Shown one piece after another: positions 30,937-40,867 of a stretch of DNA of 64,000 nucleotides (position 1 is its first letter; every line of letters starts with the position of its first letter). The stretch is from an uncultured Pelagibacteraceae bacterium (GTDB taxonomy: Bacteria > Pseudomonadota > Alphaproteobacteria > Pelagibacterales > Pelagibacteraceae): positions 1 to 64,000 of the forward strand of contig CACGNQ010000003.1 in assembly GCA_902574525.1 (NCBI GenBank), read 5' to 3'. The notes beneath the pieces are model-generated. The model ran no database searches. It saw nothing but the letters and a program-made list of their open reading frames with translations, and was not told the origin of the DNA. The position numbers and the translations under genes were made by a program.

Positions 30937-31634
30937 TAAATTTTAAATTTTGACTTTCGACTGTCATTTATAAATGTTTTTACTGTTTCTAGAGTTAATT
31001 GATTATATGATTTTCCATAATTTTCAATTTTTTCAATAATATTAGGTGGCACGGTAATTATATGACAACCTGATTTTTTAGCTTGAAAATAATTATAAGG
31101 CTCCCTTACACTGGCCCAAAGAATTTTTACTTTTTTAAATTTTTTCGCCAATTTGATACTTTCTAAAAGTTCAGGCATAGGATCTTTCCCAGCATCAGAT
31201 GCTCTACCAACAAAAATTGAAATTATAACATCCGATGTTTTATTAATGACTTTCAAAATTCTTTTTGTTTGATCTGCGGTATATACAGCGGTTATATTAA
31301 GTTTTACTTTATTGTTGCTTAAAAAATTGATTATTTTACCTGAAAAATTTCCTTTTGAATTACATACTGGAATTTTAACATAAATATTTTTTCCTAAACT
31401 GTTTATTATTAATGCTTGTTTCTTCATTTCACTATAATTATCAGCAAATACTTCCAGAGAAACTGGTTTGTTCTTACAGACTTGTAATATTTTACTACAA
31501 TAATTTAAATAATCCTTAGCTCCTGCTTTTCTAATTAATGATGGGTTCGTTGTAAAACCTTTTACTATTCTTTTTTTAGTAAATTTCTTTATCGTTTTAA
31601 TATCAGCAATGTCACAAAAAATTTTTGTGCTCAA
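30936..31634 (-). CDS. transaldolase / fructose-6-phosphate aldolase family
   Basis: IFCDIADIKTIKKF...VKGFTTNPSLIRKAG; VKIPVC; LNITAVYT; SIFVGRASDAGKDP. Confidence 0.88.
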   Translation of the reverse strand: MSTKIFCDIADIKTIKKFTKKRIVKGFTTNPSLIRKAGAKDYLNYCSKILQVCKNKPVSLEVFADNYSEMKKQALIINSLGKNIYVKIPVCNSKGNFSGKIINFLSNNKVKLNITAVYTADQTKRILKVINKTSDVIISIFVGRASDAGKDPMPELLESIKLAKKFKKVKILWASVREPYNYFQAKKSGCHIITVPPNIIEKIENYGKSYNQLTLETVKTFINDSRKSKFKI

Positions 31635-31643
31635 ATCTTTTCC

Positions 31644-33038
31644 TTACAGGCTTTTAGTTATTTCCTCGGTCATTTTTTTTGCGTCCGCAAATAACATTAA
31701 AGTATTTTCTCTATAAAATAAATCATTATCTATTCCTGCATAACCTGGGGAAAGACTTCTTTTCACAAATAACACTGATTTAGATTTTTCTACATCTAAA
31801 ATAGGCATTCCATATATAGGGCTTTGGGGATCTGTTTTTGCAACTGGGTTTGTTACATCATTTGCGCCAATTACATAAGCAACATCACAATTTGCAAAAT
31901 CATTATTTATATCTTCTAATTCAAAAACTTCATCATATGGAACATTTGCCTCTGCAAGTAAAACGTTCATATGTCCAGGCATTCTTCCCGCAACTGGATG
32001 AATTGCGTAAGAAACTTTTACTCCATTTTTTTTGAGTGAGTCGACCATTTCTCTTAATGCATGTTGAGCTTGGGCTACTGCCATACCATATCCTGGTACA
32101 ATAATCACAGAAGATGCGTTTTTCATAAGAAATGCTGCATCATCGGCATTGCCATTTTTAACAGGTTTTTGCTCTGTTGATACAGTTTTTGAACTTTCTT
32201 CTGTTGCGCCCCATCCACCTAAAATTACATTAAAGAAAGATCTATTCATGCCTTTGCACATTATGTAGGATAATATTGCACCTGAAGAACCTACAAGAGC
32301 ACCTGTAATTATTAATGCGCTATTTTCTAATGTAAAACCGATACCTGCCGCGGCCCAACCAGAATAAGAATTTAACATCGATATAACAACTGGCATATCT
32401 GCACCACCGATAGGAATAATTAAAAGAATACCAACAAGAAACGAAATGGCAATTAAGCTCCAAAATAAATATTCTTGTTGCGTGTTACAAAGATAAATTA
32501 TCAAACCAATTAGTGATACTCCTAATGCAAGATTTATAAAATGTTGTCCAATAAATGTAATAGGTGATCCTGACATCAAACCTCTTAGTTTGAAAAATGC
32601 AATTACAGATCCCGTAAAAGTTATTGCACCTATTGCTGCTCCTAATGACATCTCAATTAAACTTGCAATTTTGATATTTCCTGGAGATCCTAAATTAAAT
32701 ACCTCCGGGTTTAAAAAAGCAGAAATGGCGACAAATACTGCTGCGAGACCCACTAGACTGTGAAATCCAGCTACAAGTTCAGGCATAGCCGTCATCGGTA
32801 TTTTAAAAGCTATAAATGCTCCTATTGATCCACCTAATAATAGAAAAATTAATAAAAATATAAATCCAGTTGAGAAATTACCTATAGAAATAATAGTAAC
32901 GCCAATAGCTATAATCATTCCTATAATTCCAAATAGATTTCCTCTTCGTGAAGTTTCTGGGGACGAAAGACCTCTCAACGCTAATATAAAAAGCACCCCT
33001 GATATTAAATAAAATACAGCTAAAAGATTTGCAGACAT
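31644..33038 (-). CDS. pntB: NAD(P) transhydrogenase subunit beta
   Basis: IIVPGYGMAVAQAQHALREMVDSLKKNGVKVSYAIHPVAGRMPGHMNVLLAEANVPYDEV. Confidence 0.95.
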   Translation of the reverse strand: MSANLLAVFYLISGVLFILALRGLSSPETSRRGNLFGIIGMIIAIGVTIISIGNFSTGFIFLLIFLLLGGSIGAFIAFKIPMTAMPELVAGFHSLVGLAAVFVAISAFLNPEVFNLGSPGNIKIASLIEMSLGAAIGAITFTGSVIAFFKLRGLMSGSPITFIGQHFINLALGVSLIGLIIYLCNTQQEYLFWSLIAISFLVGILLIIPIGGADMPVVISMLNSYSGWAAAGIGFTLENSALIITGALVGSSGAILSYIMCKGMNRSFFNVILGGWGATEESSKTVSTEQKPVKNGNADDAAFLMKNASSVIIVPGYGMAVAQAQHALREMVDSLKKNGVKVSYAIHPVAGRMPGHMNVLLAEANVPYDEVFELEDINNDFANCDVAYVIGANDVTNPVAKTDPQSPIYGMPILDVEKSKSVLFVKRSLSPGYAGIDNDLFYRENTLMLFADAKKMTEEITKSL

Positions 33039-33040
33039 TT

Positions 33041-33349
33041 TTACTTATCTTTCTTTTTTTTTTTATACATTGCTAACATTCTGTGCGTTACTAAAAATCC
33101 ACCAAAAATATTAATTGCTGCTAAAATTATAGCTAAAAATCCAAATATATTAGCAGTATCGAAAATATTACTATTTTCACCAGCTAAAGCTGCAACTATT
33201 GCACCAACAATAATTACTGATGATATTGCATTTGTAACTGACATTAGAGGGGTATGAAGCGAAGGTGTTACACTCCAAACAACATAGTATCCCACAAAAA
33301 TTGCCAAGATAAATATACTTAATCTAAAAATAAAAGGATCTATTTCCAT
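33041..33349 (-). CDS. NAD(P) transhydrogenase alpha-2 subunit
   Basis: FVGYYVVWSVTPSLHTPLMSVTNAISSVIIVGA. Confidence 0.92.
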   Translation of the reverse strand: MEIDPFIFRLSIFILAIFVGYYVVWSVTPSLHTPLMSVTNAISSVIIVGAIVAALAGENSNIFDTANIFGFLAIILAAINIFGGFLVTHRMLAMYKKKKKDK

Positions 33350-33350
33350 A

Positions 33351-34433
33351 CTACTTAACCAGTGTTTTTAAAATTATTTCATCTTCCATATTAATGTTTA
33401 TTTTATTATTTTTTTTATCATAAAGATTTAAAACAAAATTAAATAGATTTTTTGCATACAAATTTGACGCTGATACAGGAAGTTTATTAAGTATAACACT
33501 ATCACCCACAATCATTACACCATTTTTCTCCACTATCTCATCAGCTTTTGTAAATGCTGCGTTACCTCCTTGAGAAGCAGCTAAATCATAAATTACAGAG
33601 CCTGGTTGCATATTGTTTATCATATTTTCATTTATAATTTTGGGTGCTTTTTTTCCAGGTATTAATGCAGTACATATTACTACATCTATTTTTTTTAAAG
33701 TTTCTAAAATTAAATTCTCCTGTTTTTTCTTAAAATCATCTGACGCCTCTTTTGCATATCCTCCCTCGGTTTCTAAATTTTCAGAACCCTCAACAACTAA
33801 GAATTTTCCACCTAAACTTTCTACTTGTTCTTTTGATGCCAGTCTTACATCAGTTGCAAAAACAATTGCTCCCATTCTTTTAGCTGTAGCGATGGCTTGC
33901 AATCCGGCAACACCTGCGCCAACAACAAGAACTTTTGCTGCAGGTATTGTTCCTGCGGCAGTCATCATCATTGGAATGGCTCTTTTAAATAATGAGAATG
34001 AATCAACTACTGCCTTATAACCTGCAAGGTTTGCTTGAGAGGATAGAATATCCATTGATTGAGCTCTGGTTATTCTAGGTAACATCTCAAGTGAAAAAAT
34101 TGAAACTTTATTTTTATATTTATTTATTTTTTCCTGATTATTATTAAGATTAAAATTTCCTATAAGAATATTTTTTTCTTTAATCTTATTTAGATCTTCC
34201 TCAGATGGAAAATTCATTTGTAATAGAATATTTGCTTCTTTCAGAATATTTTCTTTTGTATCTAAATCACAACCCTCTTTCACAAATTCTTCATCTTTAA
34301 TTCCAAGATGATCCGCAATACCTTTCTCTACTTTTACCTTAAATCCATTTGCAATATATTTCTTTGAAATTTCAGGCGTTATTGAAATTCTTTTTTCTAA
34401 ACTTTTATTTTCTGAAACTGATCCAATTATCAT
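33351..34433 (-). CDS. pntA: NAD(P) transhydrogenase alpha-1 subunit
   Basis: EKRISITPEISKKY; AGYKAVVDSFSLFKRAIPMMMTAAGTIPAAKVLVVGAGVAGLQAIATAKRMGA. Confidence 0.95.
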   Translation of the reverse strand: MIIGSVSENKSLEKRISITPEISKKYIANGFKVKVEKGIADHLGIKDEEFVKEGCDLDTKENILKEANILLQMNFPSEEDLNKIKEKNILIGNFNLNNNQEKINKYKNKVSIFSLEMLPRITRAQSMDILSSQANLAGYKAVVDSFSLFKRAIPMMMTAAGTIPAAKVLVVGAGVAGLQAIATAKRMGAIVFATDVRLASKEQVESLGGKFLVVEGSENLETEGGYAKEASDDFKKKQENLILETLKKIDVVICTALIPGKKAPKIINENMINNMQPGSVIYDLAASQGGNAAFTKADEIVEKNGVMIVGDSVILNKLPVSASNLYAKNLFNFVLNLYDKKNNKININMEDEIILKTLVK

Positions 34434-34445
34434 GACTAATTAAGA

Positions 34446-34571
34446 TTATTTTTGTCTCGCTTTAAACTTGGGGTTTTTTTTATTTATTATATAAACTCTC
34501 CCTCTTCGTCTAACTAACTTTGAGTTGAGATCTCTTTTTTTTAAAGATTTTAAAGAACTTTTTACTTTCAT
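34446..34571 (-). CDS. rpmJ: 50S ribosomal protein L36
   Basis: Read directly (below ORF-track length cutoff): [41 protein letters not shown], 41 aa, zinc-ligand-free (C-) L36 type. Confidence 0.93.
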   Translation of the reverse strand: MKVKSSLKSLKKRDLNSKLVRRRGRVYIINKKNPKFKARQK

Positions 34572-34582
34572 AAATAAAAAAA

Positions 34583-34698
34583 GCCTGGCAATGTCCTACT
34601 CTCCCATGCCTTAAGACAAAGTACCATCGGCGCAGAAGGGCTTGACTTCCGAGTTCGGAATGGGATCGGGTATGACACCTTCGCAATAATCACCAGGC
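34583..34698 (-). rRNA. rrf: 5S ribosomal RNA
   Basis: Reverse complement: GCCTGGTGATTATTGCGAAGGTGTCATACCCGATCCCATTCCGAACTCGGAAGTCAAGCCCTTCTGCGCCGATGGTACT...CATGGGAGAGTAGGACATTGCCAGGC; terminal stem GCCTGG/CCAGGC. Confidence 0.96.
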
Positions 34699-34742
34699 AA
34701 TGAACTTATATTAAAAAAAAATAAAAAAGCAATTGTAAATTA

Positions 34743-35621
34743 TTAACTATTGTCTTTAAATTGTTGAATATAGTCTTTTAATTCAATCTTGCCAAAAACC
34801 TTATAAACTCTATTAGATAGGTTCATATTTGTTAGAGCGGACGCAAATCTTTCACCTTCTCTTTTAGGTAAAAATTTTACCTTTTTTCCAAAAAGTTTAG
34901 CAACTTGAATTATTGAATAACTTTTTTTATGAGAAATGCTATAATGCCTACATAAGTCTACTTTCCATGCTTTATAACAAACTTCAACGGTATCTTTGAT
35001 ATGTGTAAATCTTCTAGTCTGAGTCCCAGGTTTTACTACAGTTAAAGGCTTATTTTTTTTATAACATTCCTCAAAAATTCCAATAACGGTAGCCATATCA
35101 CCTTTTGAAATCTGCATAGGCCCATACACATTATAAAAATAAACTACTTCATAATTAAACTTAAACCATTTTTTTAAATTCTCTAATAATTCTAAATTTT
35201 TTGCTTTAGTAAAAGCATATGGGGATAAATTTTTATCTTTCCCTTTATTTCCTAAGGATGCAGAAGTTGCGCTATATATTAACTTAATCTTATTTGTTAA
35301 ACAGAAGTTGAAAACAGCATTACTTCCTATTGAATTAGAATTAATACATTTATCCATTTGAATAAAACTTTGATAAATTCTAGCGAATTCACCAAAATGA
35401 AAGATCACTTTTACTTTTTTTGGATTTTTAATAACTTCAAAAATTTTTGTTGTATCTGAATTTATATATTTAACTCTATTATTAATTACATGATTTTTTT
35501 TTGAGCCAGAACTATAATTGTCAATTGATAAAATTTTATAGTTAGATTTTTGTAATAGTAATCTTATTAAATTTGAACCAACAAAACCTGCTCCACCGGT
35601 GACAACAATTAAGTTTTTCAT
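34743..35621 (-). CDS. NAD-dependent epimerase/dehydratase (GalE-like extended SDR)
   Basis: VTGGAGFVGSNLIRLLL; YSATSASLGNKG...SPYAFTKAKNLE. Confidence 0.85.
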   Translation of the reverse strand: MKNLIVVTGGAGFVGSNLIRLLLQKSNYKILSIDNYSSGSKKNHVINNRVKYINSDTTKIFEVIKNPKKVKVIFHFGEFARIYQSFIQMDKCINSNSIGSNAVFNFCLTNKIKLIYSATSASLGNKGKDKNLSPYAFTKAKNLELLENLKKWFKFNYEVVYFYNVYGPMQISKGDMATVIGIFEECYKKNKPLTVVKPGTQTRRFTHIKDTVEVCYKAWKVDLCRHYSISHKKSYSIIQVAKLFGKKVKFLPKREGERFASALTNMNLSNRVYKVFGKIELKDYIQQFKDNS

Positions 35622-36544
35622 TTATATTTTTTTTTATTTTTTAAATAATCTCTGTATGTAATATCAAATCCTTTTTCTAAAGGAATTTTGGCTTTCCATC
35701 CATATTTCTTTGCCAATGAGACATCAAGCACTTTTCTTCTAACGCCATCAGGTTTTGATTTATTAAATTTTATTTTTACATTAAGTTTCATTTTTTTTTT
35801 TATAAAATTTATATAATCTTTAATACTTTTATCTTTACCTGTGCCAATATTTATTAGAAATTTTTCAGTTTTCTTATTCATAAAATGAATACATGCGTCT
35901 GCAATATCATCAACAAATATTAGTTCTCTCAAAGGTTTTCCAGATCCCCAAACTTCTATGAATTTTTTTTTTTTTATTTTACATTCATGACACTTTCTTA
36001 TTAAGGCTGGAAAGAAGTGAGAATTTAGCTCATGATAATTATCATTTGGTCCATAAGTATTTGTCGGCATTAAACAAATATAATTTGTTTTATATTGTTT
36101 GTTGTAAGCTTCACACATCTTGATACCTGCAATTTTTGCAGTAGCATATGGAGAGTTTGTTTCCTCTAGTTTTCCAGTTAGCAAGTAGTCTTCTTTAATG
36201 GGTTGCTTTGAATTTTTTGGATAAATACAACTTGAACCAAGAAAAATTAATCTTTTTATATTATTTTTAAAGCTTCCATGTATCAAATTATTTTGTATTT
36301 GGAGATTTTCATAAATAAAATCTGCTCCAAAATTACTGTTGTAATATATTCCACCTACTTTAGCTGCTGCAATAATTACTAAATCTGGTTTTTTTTTTTT
36401 TAAAAAATTAAATACTTTTTTCTGATCTAGCAAATCAAGTTTTTTTCGATCAGTTGTAATAATTTTATTATATTTGTTTTGAATTAACTTTCTAAATATA
36501 GCTGAACCGACTAACCCTTTGTGACCTGCTAAAAAAATTTTCAT
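35618..36544 (-). CDS. GDP-L-fucose synthase (GDP-4-keto-6-deoxymannose epimerase/reductase)
   Basis: FLAGHKGLVGSAI; AAKVGGIYYNSNFGADFIYENLQIQNNLIHGSF; LGSSCIYPKNSKQPIKEDYLLTGKLEETNSPYATAKIAGIKMCEAY. Confidence 0.93.
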   Translation of the reverse strand: MKIFLAGHKGLVGSAIFRKLIQNKYNKIITTDRKKLDLLDQKKVFNFLKKKKPDLVIIAAAKVGGIYYNSNFGADFIYENLQIQNNLIHGSFKNNIKRLIFLGSSCIYPKNSKQPIKEDYLLTGKLEETNSPYATAKIAGIKMCEAYNKQYKTNYICLMPTNTYGPNDNYHELNSHFFPALIRKCHECKIKKKKFIEVWGSGKPLRELIFVDDIADACIHFMNKKTEKFLINIGTGKDKSIKDYINFIKKKMKLNVKIKFNKSKPDGVRRKVLDVSLAKKYGWKAKIPLEKGFDITYRDYLKNKKKYK

Positions 36545-36550
36545 ATATTA

Positions 36551-37588
36551 TTAGGACGAAATTCTCTGCATTTCCGATTTTATCATGTCTGATATAAGCT
36601 TTTTAAGGCCAAATTCAGGTTTCCAACCTAAAATTTTTCTGGCCTTTTTGGAGTCTCCTAACAAGTTATTAACTTCTAAAGGTCTATAATAAGATTTATC
36701 ACAAGAAACAATTATGTTTCCATTCTCATCAATAGCTTTTTCCTTTAGTCCTTTTCCTTTCCATTTAATAGTGATTTTCAATTCTTTTGACACTAAGTTT
36801 ATAAAATTTTTTACTGTAGTTTGTCTACCTGTTGAAATAACAAAATCATCTGGCTTTTTATGTTGAAGTATAAGCCACATGGCTTTAACAAAATCTTTAG
36901 CATGACCCCAGTCTCTTTTTGCATAAAGATTACCGATATATAAAGTTTTTTGTTTTCTTAATTTTATTCTACAAAGAGCCTGTACTATTTTTTGGGTTAC
37001 AAAAGTTTCCCCCCTTCTGGGGCTTTCATGATTAAACAAAATTCCATTAGATGCAAATATCTTATATGCTTCTCTATAGTTGATTGTTATCCAGTGAGCG
37101 TAAAGTTTAGCAACACCGTAAGGGCTAGCAGGATGAAAGTTAGTGGACTCTCTTTGAGGAATTTTCTCATTTAGTCCATATAATTCTGATGTTCCAGCTT
37201 GATAAAATTTAGTTTTTTTTTCTAAATTATTAAATCTAATTGCTTCTAAAATTCTCAATGCGCCAATAGCATCTGCGTTTGCGGTATATTCTGGAGACTC
37301 AAATGAAACCTGTACATGGGATTGGGCAGCTAAATTATAAATCTCATTTGGCTTTATTTGTTTAATAAGTCTTGTTACAGACAGTGAGTCAGTAATATCT
37401 CCATAATGTAATAAAAAAGTTCTTTTTTTAATATGTGGATCCTGATAAATATGATCTATCCTGCCAGTATTTATTGATGAAGATCTTCTTTTAACACCAT
37501 GCACTATATATTTTTTTTTTAATAAAAGCTCAGCTAAATAAGATCCATCTTGACCGGTTATACCAAAAATAAGTGCTTTTTTTTTCAT
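36551..37588 (-). CDS. gmd: GDP-mannose 4,6-dehydratase
   Basis: ALIFGITGQDGSYLAELLLKKKYIVHGVKRRSSSINTGRIDHIY; NHESPRRGETFVTQKI. Confidence 0.95.
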   Translation of the reverse strand: MKKKALIFGITGQDGSYLAELLLKKKYIVHGVKRRSSSINTGRIDHIYQDPHIKKRTFLLHYGDITDSLSVTRLIKQIKPNEIYNLAAQSHVQVSFESPEYTANADAIGALRILEAIRFNNLEKKTKFYQAGTSELYGLNEKIPQRESTNFHPASPYGVAKLYAHWITINYREAYKIFASNGILFNHESPRRGETFVTQKIVQALCRIKLRKQKTLYIGNLYAKRDWGHAKDFVKAMWLILQHKKPDDFVISTGRQTTVKNFINLVSKELKITIKWKGKGLKEKAIDENGNIIVSCDKSYYRPLEVNNLLGDSKKARKILGWKPEFGLKKLISDMIKSEMQRISS

Positions 37589-37605
37589 TTTAAATTTTAA
37601 ATATT

Positions 37606-38280
37606 TTATTTTTTTATTTTAAAAAGGTACTTAACAATTTCAATTAATATAAGCAATCCATCTTTTAAAGCATTAACTTTTTTTTTCCCACCTATTCTTT
37701 CTCTTTCATAAGATGGCAAACATTTATATATCATTTTATTTAATTTGGCTTTAATTGGTATCTCAACGCAAATTCTAAAGTCTGCATTTGATAAATTTAG
37801 TTTTCGAAACGATGAAGTTTTTCCAAGAATATATGTATAGAGTATATCGGAAATTTTTAGTCTAAAAAATAAGTTTCCTAAAAAAGTGAAAAAGTAGTTA
37901 CCAATTAATGTAATAAGATCATCATCATCACTTCCTCCACCTGGTTTTTGGTATCTTGAGCCAAAGACCATATCTTTTTCCTTACATTCATCTAACATTT
38001 GTTTAAGATATTTTGGATCCATTGAACCATCAGCATTAATAATACAACAATAATTAGTGTTTGTATTATTTATACCTTCGATTAAAGCATTCCCATAACC
38101 ATTATTAATCTGCTCATGTATTTTTATATTCTTAAATCCGCTGATTGATTCTTTTGTACTTACATCTTCTTTTTGCAAAACAATTATTTTTTTACAATCA
38201 ATGTTTTCTATTTCTTTCAAAAATATTGGCAGTGACTCAACTTCTTCTTTTGTTGGTATTATTAAAGTAAGATCCTTCAT
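37606..38280 (-). CDS. family 2 glycosyltransferase (polyprenyl-phosphate sugar transferase-like)
   Basis: LTLIIPTKEEVESLPIFLKEI; INADGSMDPKYLKQML. Confidence 0.85.
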   Translation of the reverse strand: MKDLTLIIPTKEEVESLPIFLKEIENIDCKKIIVLQKEDVSTKESISGFKNIKIHEQINNGYGNALIEGINNTNTNYCCIINADGSMDPKYLKQMLDECKEKDMVFGSRYQKPGGGSDDDDLITLIGNYFFTFLGNLFFRLKISDILYTYILGKTSSFRKLNLSNADFRICVEIPIKAKLNKMIYKCLPSYERERIGGKKKVNALKDGLLILIEIVKYLFKIKK

Positions 38281-38996
38281 TTATTCATCGAAATATTTTT
38301 ATATATGTATTCAAAAGTTTTTCTAGAGAACATTTTAGTTTTAAAAACTTTTCTAAAATTATTATTTTTCAAAAAACTATTTACATCTTTAAAATTATAA
38401 CCTTTTTTAAGCATATTATGAAAATGATGTTCAAAGTAAATAAATTTTACATTTTTTAAAAGATCTCCCATGCTTTTAATAACACGAAAATCATAACCCT
38501 CAGTGTCTATTTTAAGCATATCTACAAATTTAATTTTTTCATTTTTGAGAATGTTATCTAGTCTATTAATTTCAACTTGTTGAAGATCAAGTTCATTTTT
38601 TTTAATATTTAAAAAATTTAAATAAAAGTTTTTTTTTTTATAATAATTTGTATTTTGATCTATTTGTACAATTGTAGAGGATTCTGAATCATAATGTTGC
38701 TGTAAGTTTATTTTTCCACTTTTTTCTCCAATTGCTATATTAAAAAGTTTAATACTTTGTTCATTTTTATAATTTTTTTCTAGAATTTTAAAATTTATCT
38801 TGCTTGGTTCAAATGCAAGAATATTGTCTATAATAAAATTTTTTTTAAAAGTTTTTATTGTCTCTCCATGATGCGAACCAACATCTAAAAAAGTTGTCAT
38901 TCTATATATTTTATTGTCTTTTAAAAAAGTACAAACTTTTTTTTTATTAATTGTATCAAAATAAGATAGTAAAAATTTGGAAATATTATAAAACAT
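38277..38996 (-). CDS. FkbM-family methyltransferase
   Basis: TTFLDVGSHHGETIKTF; LAFEPSKINFKILEKN; VDMLKIDTEGYDFRVIKSM. Confidence 0.88.
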   Translation of the reverse strand: MFYNISKFLLSYFDTINKKKVCTFLKDNKIYRMTTFLDVGSHHGETIKTFKKNFIIDNILAFEPSKINFKILEKNYKNEQSIKLFNIAIGEKSGKINLQQHYDSESSTIVQIDQNTNYYKKKNFYLNFLNIKKNELDLQQVEINRLDNILKNEKIKFVDMLKIDTEGYDFRVIKSMGDLLKNVKFIYFEHHFHNMLKKGYNFKDVNSFLKNNNFRKVFKTKMFSRKTFEYIYKNISMNK

Positions 38997-39061
38997 AATC
39001 TGTTATTTAATATTTGTTACGTATATACTAATATTCATTTATTAATTAGTAATATTTAAAT

Positions 39062-39802
39062 ATGACACTTGTAAGTGTAATAATACCTTATTTTAAAAAG
39101 AGAGATTACATAAAAAGATCATTAGATTCGGTCCTTAATCAAACATATAAGAATTATGAAATAATTATAATTTATGACGATACAAATTTAGATGATTTAT
39201 CATACATCAAAAAAATTACAGAAAATAAATCTAAAATTAAAGTTGTTATAAATAAAAAAAATCTTGGTGCTGGCAGATCTAGAAATATTGGTATCGAGAA
39301 CTCAAATGGAAAAATAATTGCATTTTTGGACTCGGATGATGAATGGTTACCAGAAAAATTAGAAAAGCAATTAAAATTTATGTTGAAAAATAATTATAAA
39401 TTTACATTTTGTAATTATGATAAAATAGATAATAAAAAAAAAGTGATAAAAGCAAATAGTAGAAATGAAATTAGTTATAATGAACTTCTTTTAGATTGCG
39501 AAATAGGTTTATCAACTGTCTTATTAGACAGAAATATTATTAAAGAGGATTTATTCTCATCTATAAAAACAAAAGAAGATTATTTAGCATGGTTAAATAT
39601 AACTAGAAGAAACATAAATGCATACAGCTTACCAGAGTCATTGGTTATTTGGAATCAATCAAAAAAATCTTTATCGTCAAATTTTTTACAAAAATTATCC
39701 GACGGCTTTAAAGTTTATTATATTTACCTAAATTTTAACTTTTTTAAGTCTTTATATCACTTAATAATATTGAGTATAAACTCCCTTAAAAGAAAGTTCT
39801 AA
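39062..39802 (+). CDS. family 2 glycosyltransferase
   Basis: VSVIIPYFKKRDYIKRSLDSVLNQTYKNYEIIIIYDD; GRSRNIGIENSNGKIIAFLDSDDEW. Confidence 0.92.
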   Translation: MTLVSVIIPYFKKRDYIKRSLDSVLNQTYKNYEIIIIYDDTNLDDLSYIKKITENKSKIKVVINKKNLGAGRSRNIGIENSNGKIIAFLDSDDEWLPEKLEKQLKFMLKNNYKFTFCNYDKIDNKKKVIKANSRNEISYNELLLDCEIGLSTVLLDRNIIKEDLFSSIKTKEDYLAWLNITRRNINAYSLPESLVIWNQSKKSLSSNFLQKLSDGFKVYYIYLNFNFFKSLYHLIILSINSLKRKF

Positions 39803-40809
39803 TTTTCTTTTTTCAAATAGGAATATAAAGAGATATATAAAATTATATTTACAGCCAAAATTGCAATAAGAATATCAGAATTATAAATAAAATTGATTGA
39901 AATTATAAAACTAAATAAATTATAAGTATTTATACTAACTGTGGTCATTCCGTGTGCAAATAATTTATTGTTAATACCATATAATGAACTTAATTTTTTA
40001 AATATCAAATGATGTAAATGAAAAGTATCGGGTTTATATGACTTAATTTCATTAAATGATCTTCTTAACATAGAAAATAAAAGTTCAAAACATGGGTACC
40101 AAAGTAAAACTATTATAAAATAAGGTGAAATTGATTGATTATTCGACGCAAAATTAATCAAAAATATTCCAACAAACAAAGACAACAGATATGATCCAGA
40201 ATCTCCTAAATAAATATATCCTGTAAAATTTATTAATAATAAAAAAAATAAAATTAATGATACATTTGTCAATAATTTTTCATCAACAAAAAAATTATTA
40301 AGTCCCAAAAGTAATATTAAAAAAATTACTAAATAATATGATATTGTAAAACCATTAATTCCATCAATAAAATTACTTCCATTTACAAGGACTAATAAGC
40401 AAAAGGTAACAAAAAAAACATTAAAAAAATTATATTTCAATAAATTATCTAAAAAATCTATTTTTGTTGAAATTATCTCAATATTTAAAATTTTGGTAAA
40501 AGATAAAATGAGAATTAATTGTATAAAAAATCTTAAACTTACGCTATTTATTTTTTTTAAATCAGACATCAATCCTAAAAAATAAATTGAAAATAATAGA
40601 TACAAAATTTCCAAGTTTTCTTCTATTGAAGAATAATAGTAAATTAAAAATATAAATAATAAAGATCCACCAATTAAATGACTACGTTTTGATGATGAAA
40701 ATTTTTTATGTTTTTCTATTTTTTGATCAACTAAAATATTAAATTTTCTGCAGAAAAATAAAGATATTAAAGATAAAAAAACATGAAAAACTATAAAGTA
40801 AGTAAACAT
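39799..40809 (-). CDS. MraY/WecA-like polyprenyl-phosphate sugar-1-phosphate transferase
   Basis: Polytopic; NGSNFIDGINGFTISY; YLGDSGSYLLSLFVG; FHLHHLIFKKL. Confidence 0.88.
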   Translation of the reverse strand: MFTYFIVFHVFLSLISLFFCRKFNILVDQKIEKHKKFSSSKRSHLIGGSLLFIFLIYYYSSIEENLEILYLLFSIYFLGLMSDLKKINSVSLRFFIQLILILSFTKILNIEIISTKIDFLDNLLKYNFFNVFFVTFCLLVLVNGSNFIDGINGFTISYYLVIFLILLLGLNNFFVDEKLLTNVSLILFFLLLINFTGYIYLGDSGSYLLSLFVGIFLINFASNNQSISPYFIIVLLWYPCFELLFSMLRRSFNEIKSYKPDTFHLHHLIFKKLSSLYGINNKLFAHGMTTVSINTYNLFSFIISINFIYNSDILIAILAVNIILYISLYSYLKKEN

Positions 40810-40867
40810 AAATTTAAAAAAACATTTTTAATAATATATATACAGGTATATATTTAATTCTCAATTA

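Noticed and set aside
33613-34020. Plus-strand ORF of 135 aa within pntA
   Set aside because: Antisense to conserved PntA sequence, no independent signature
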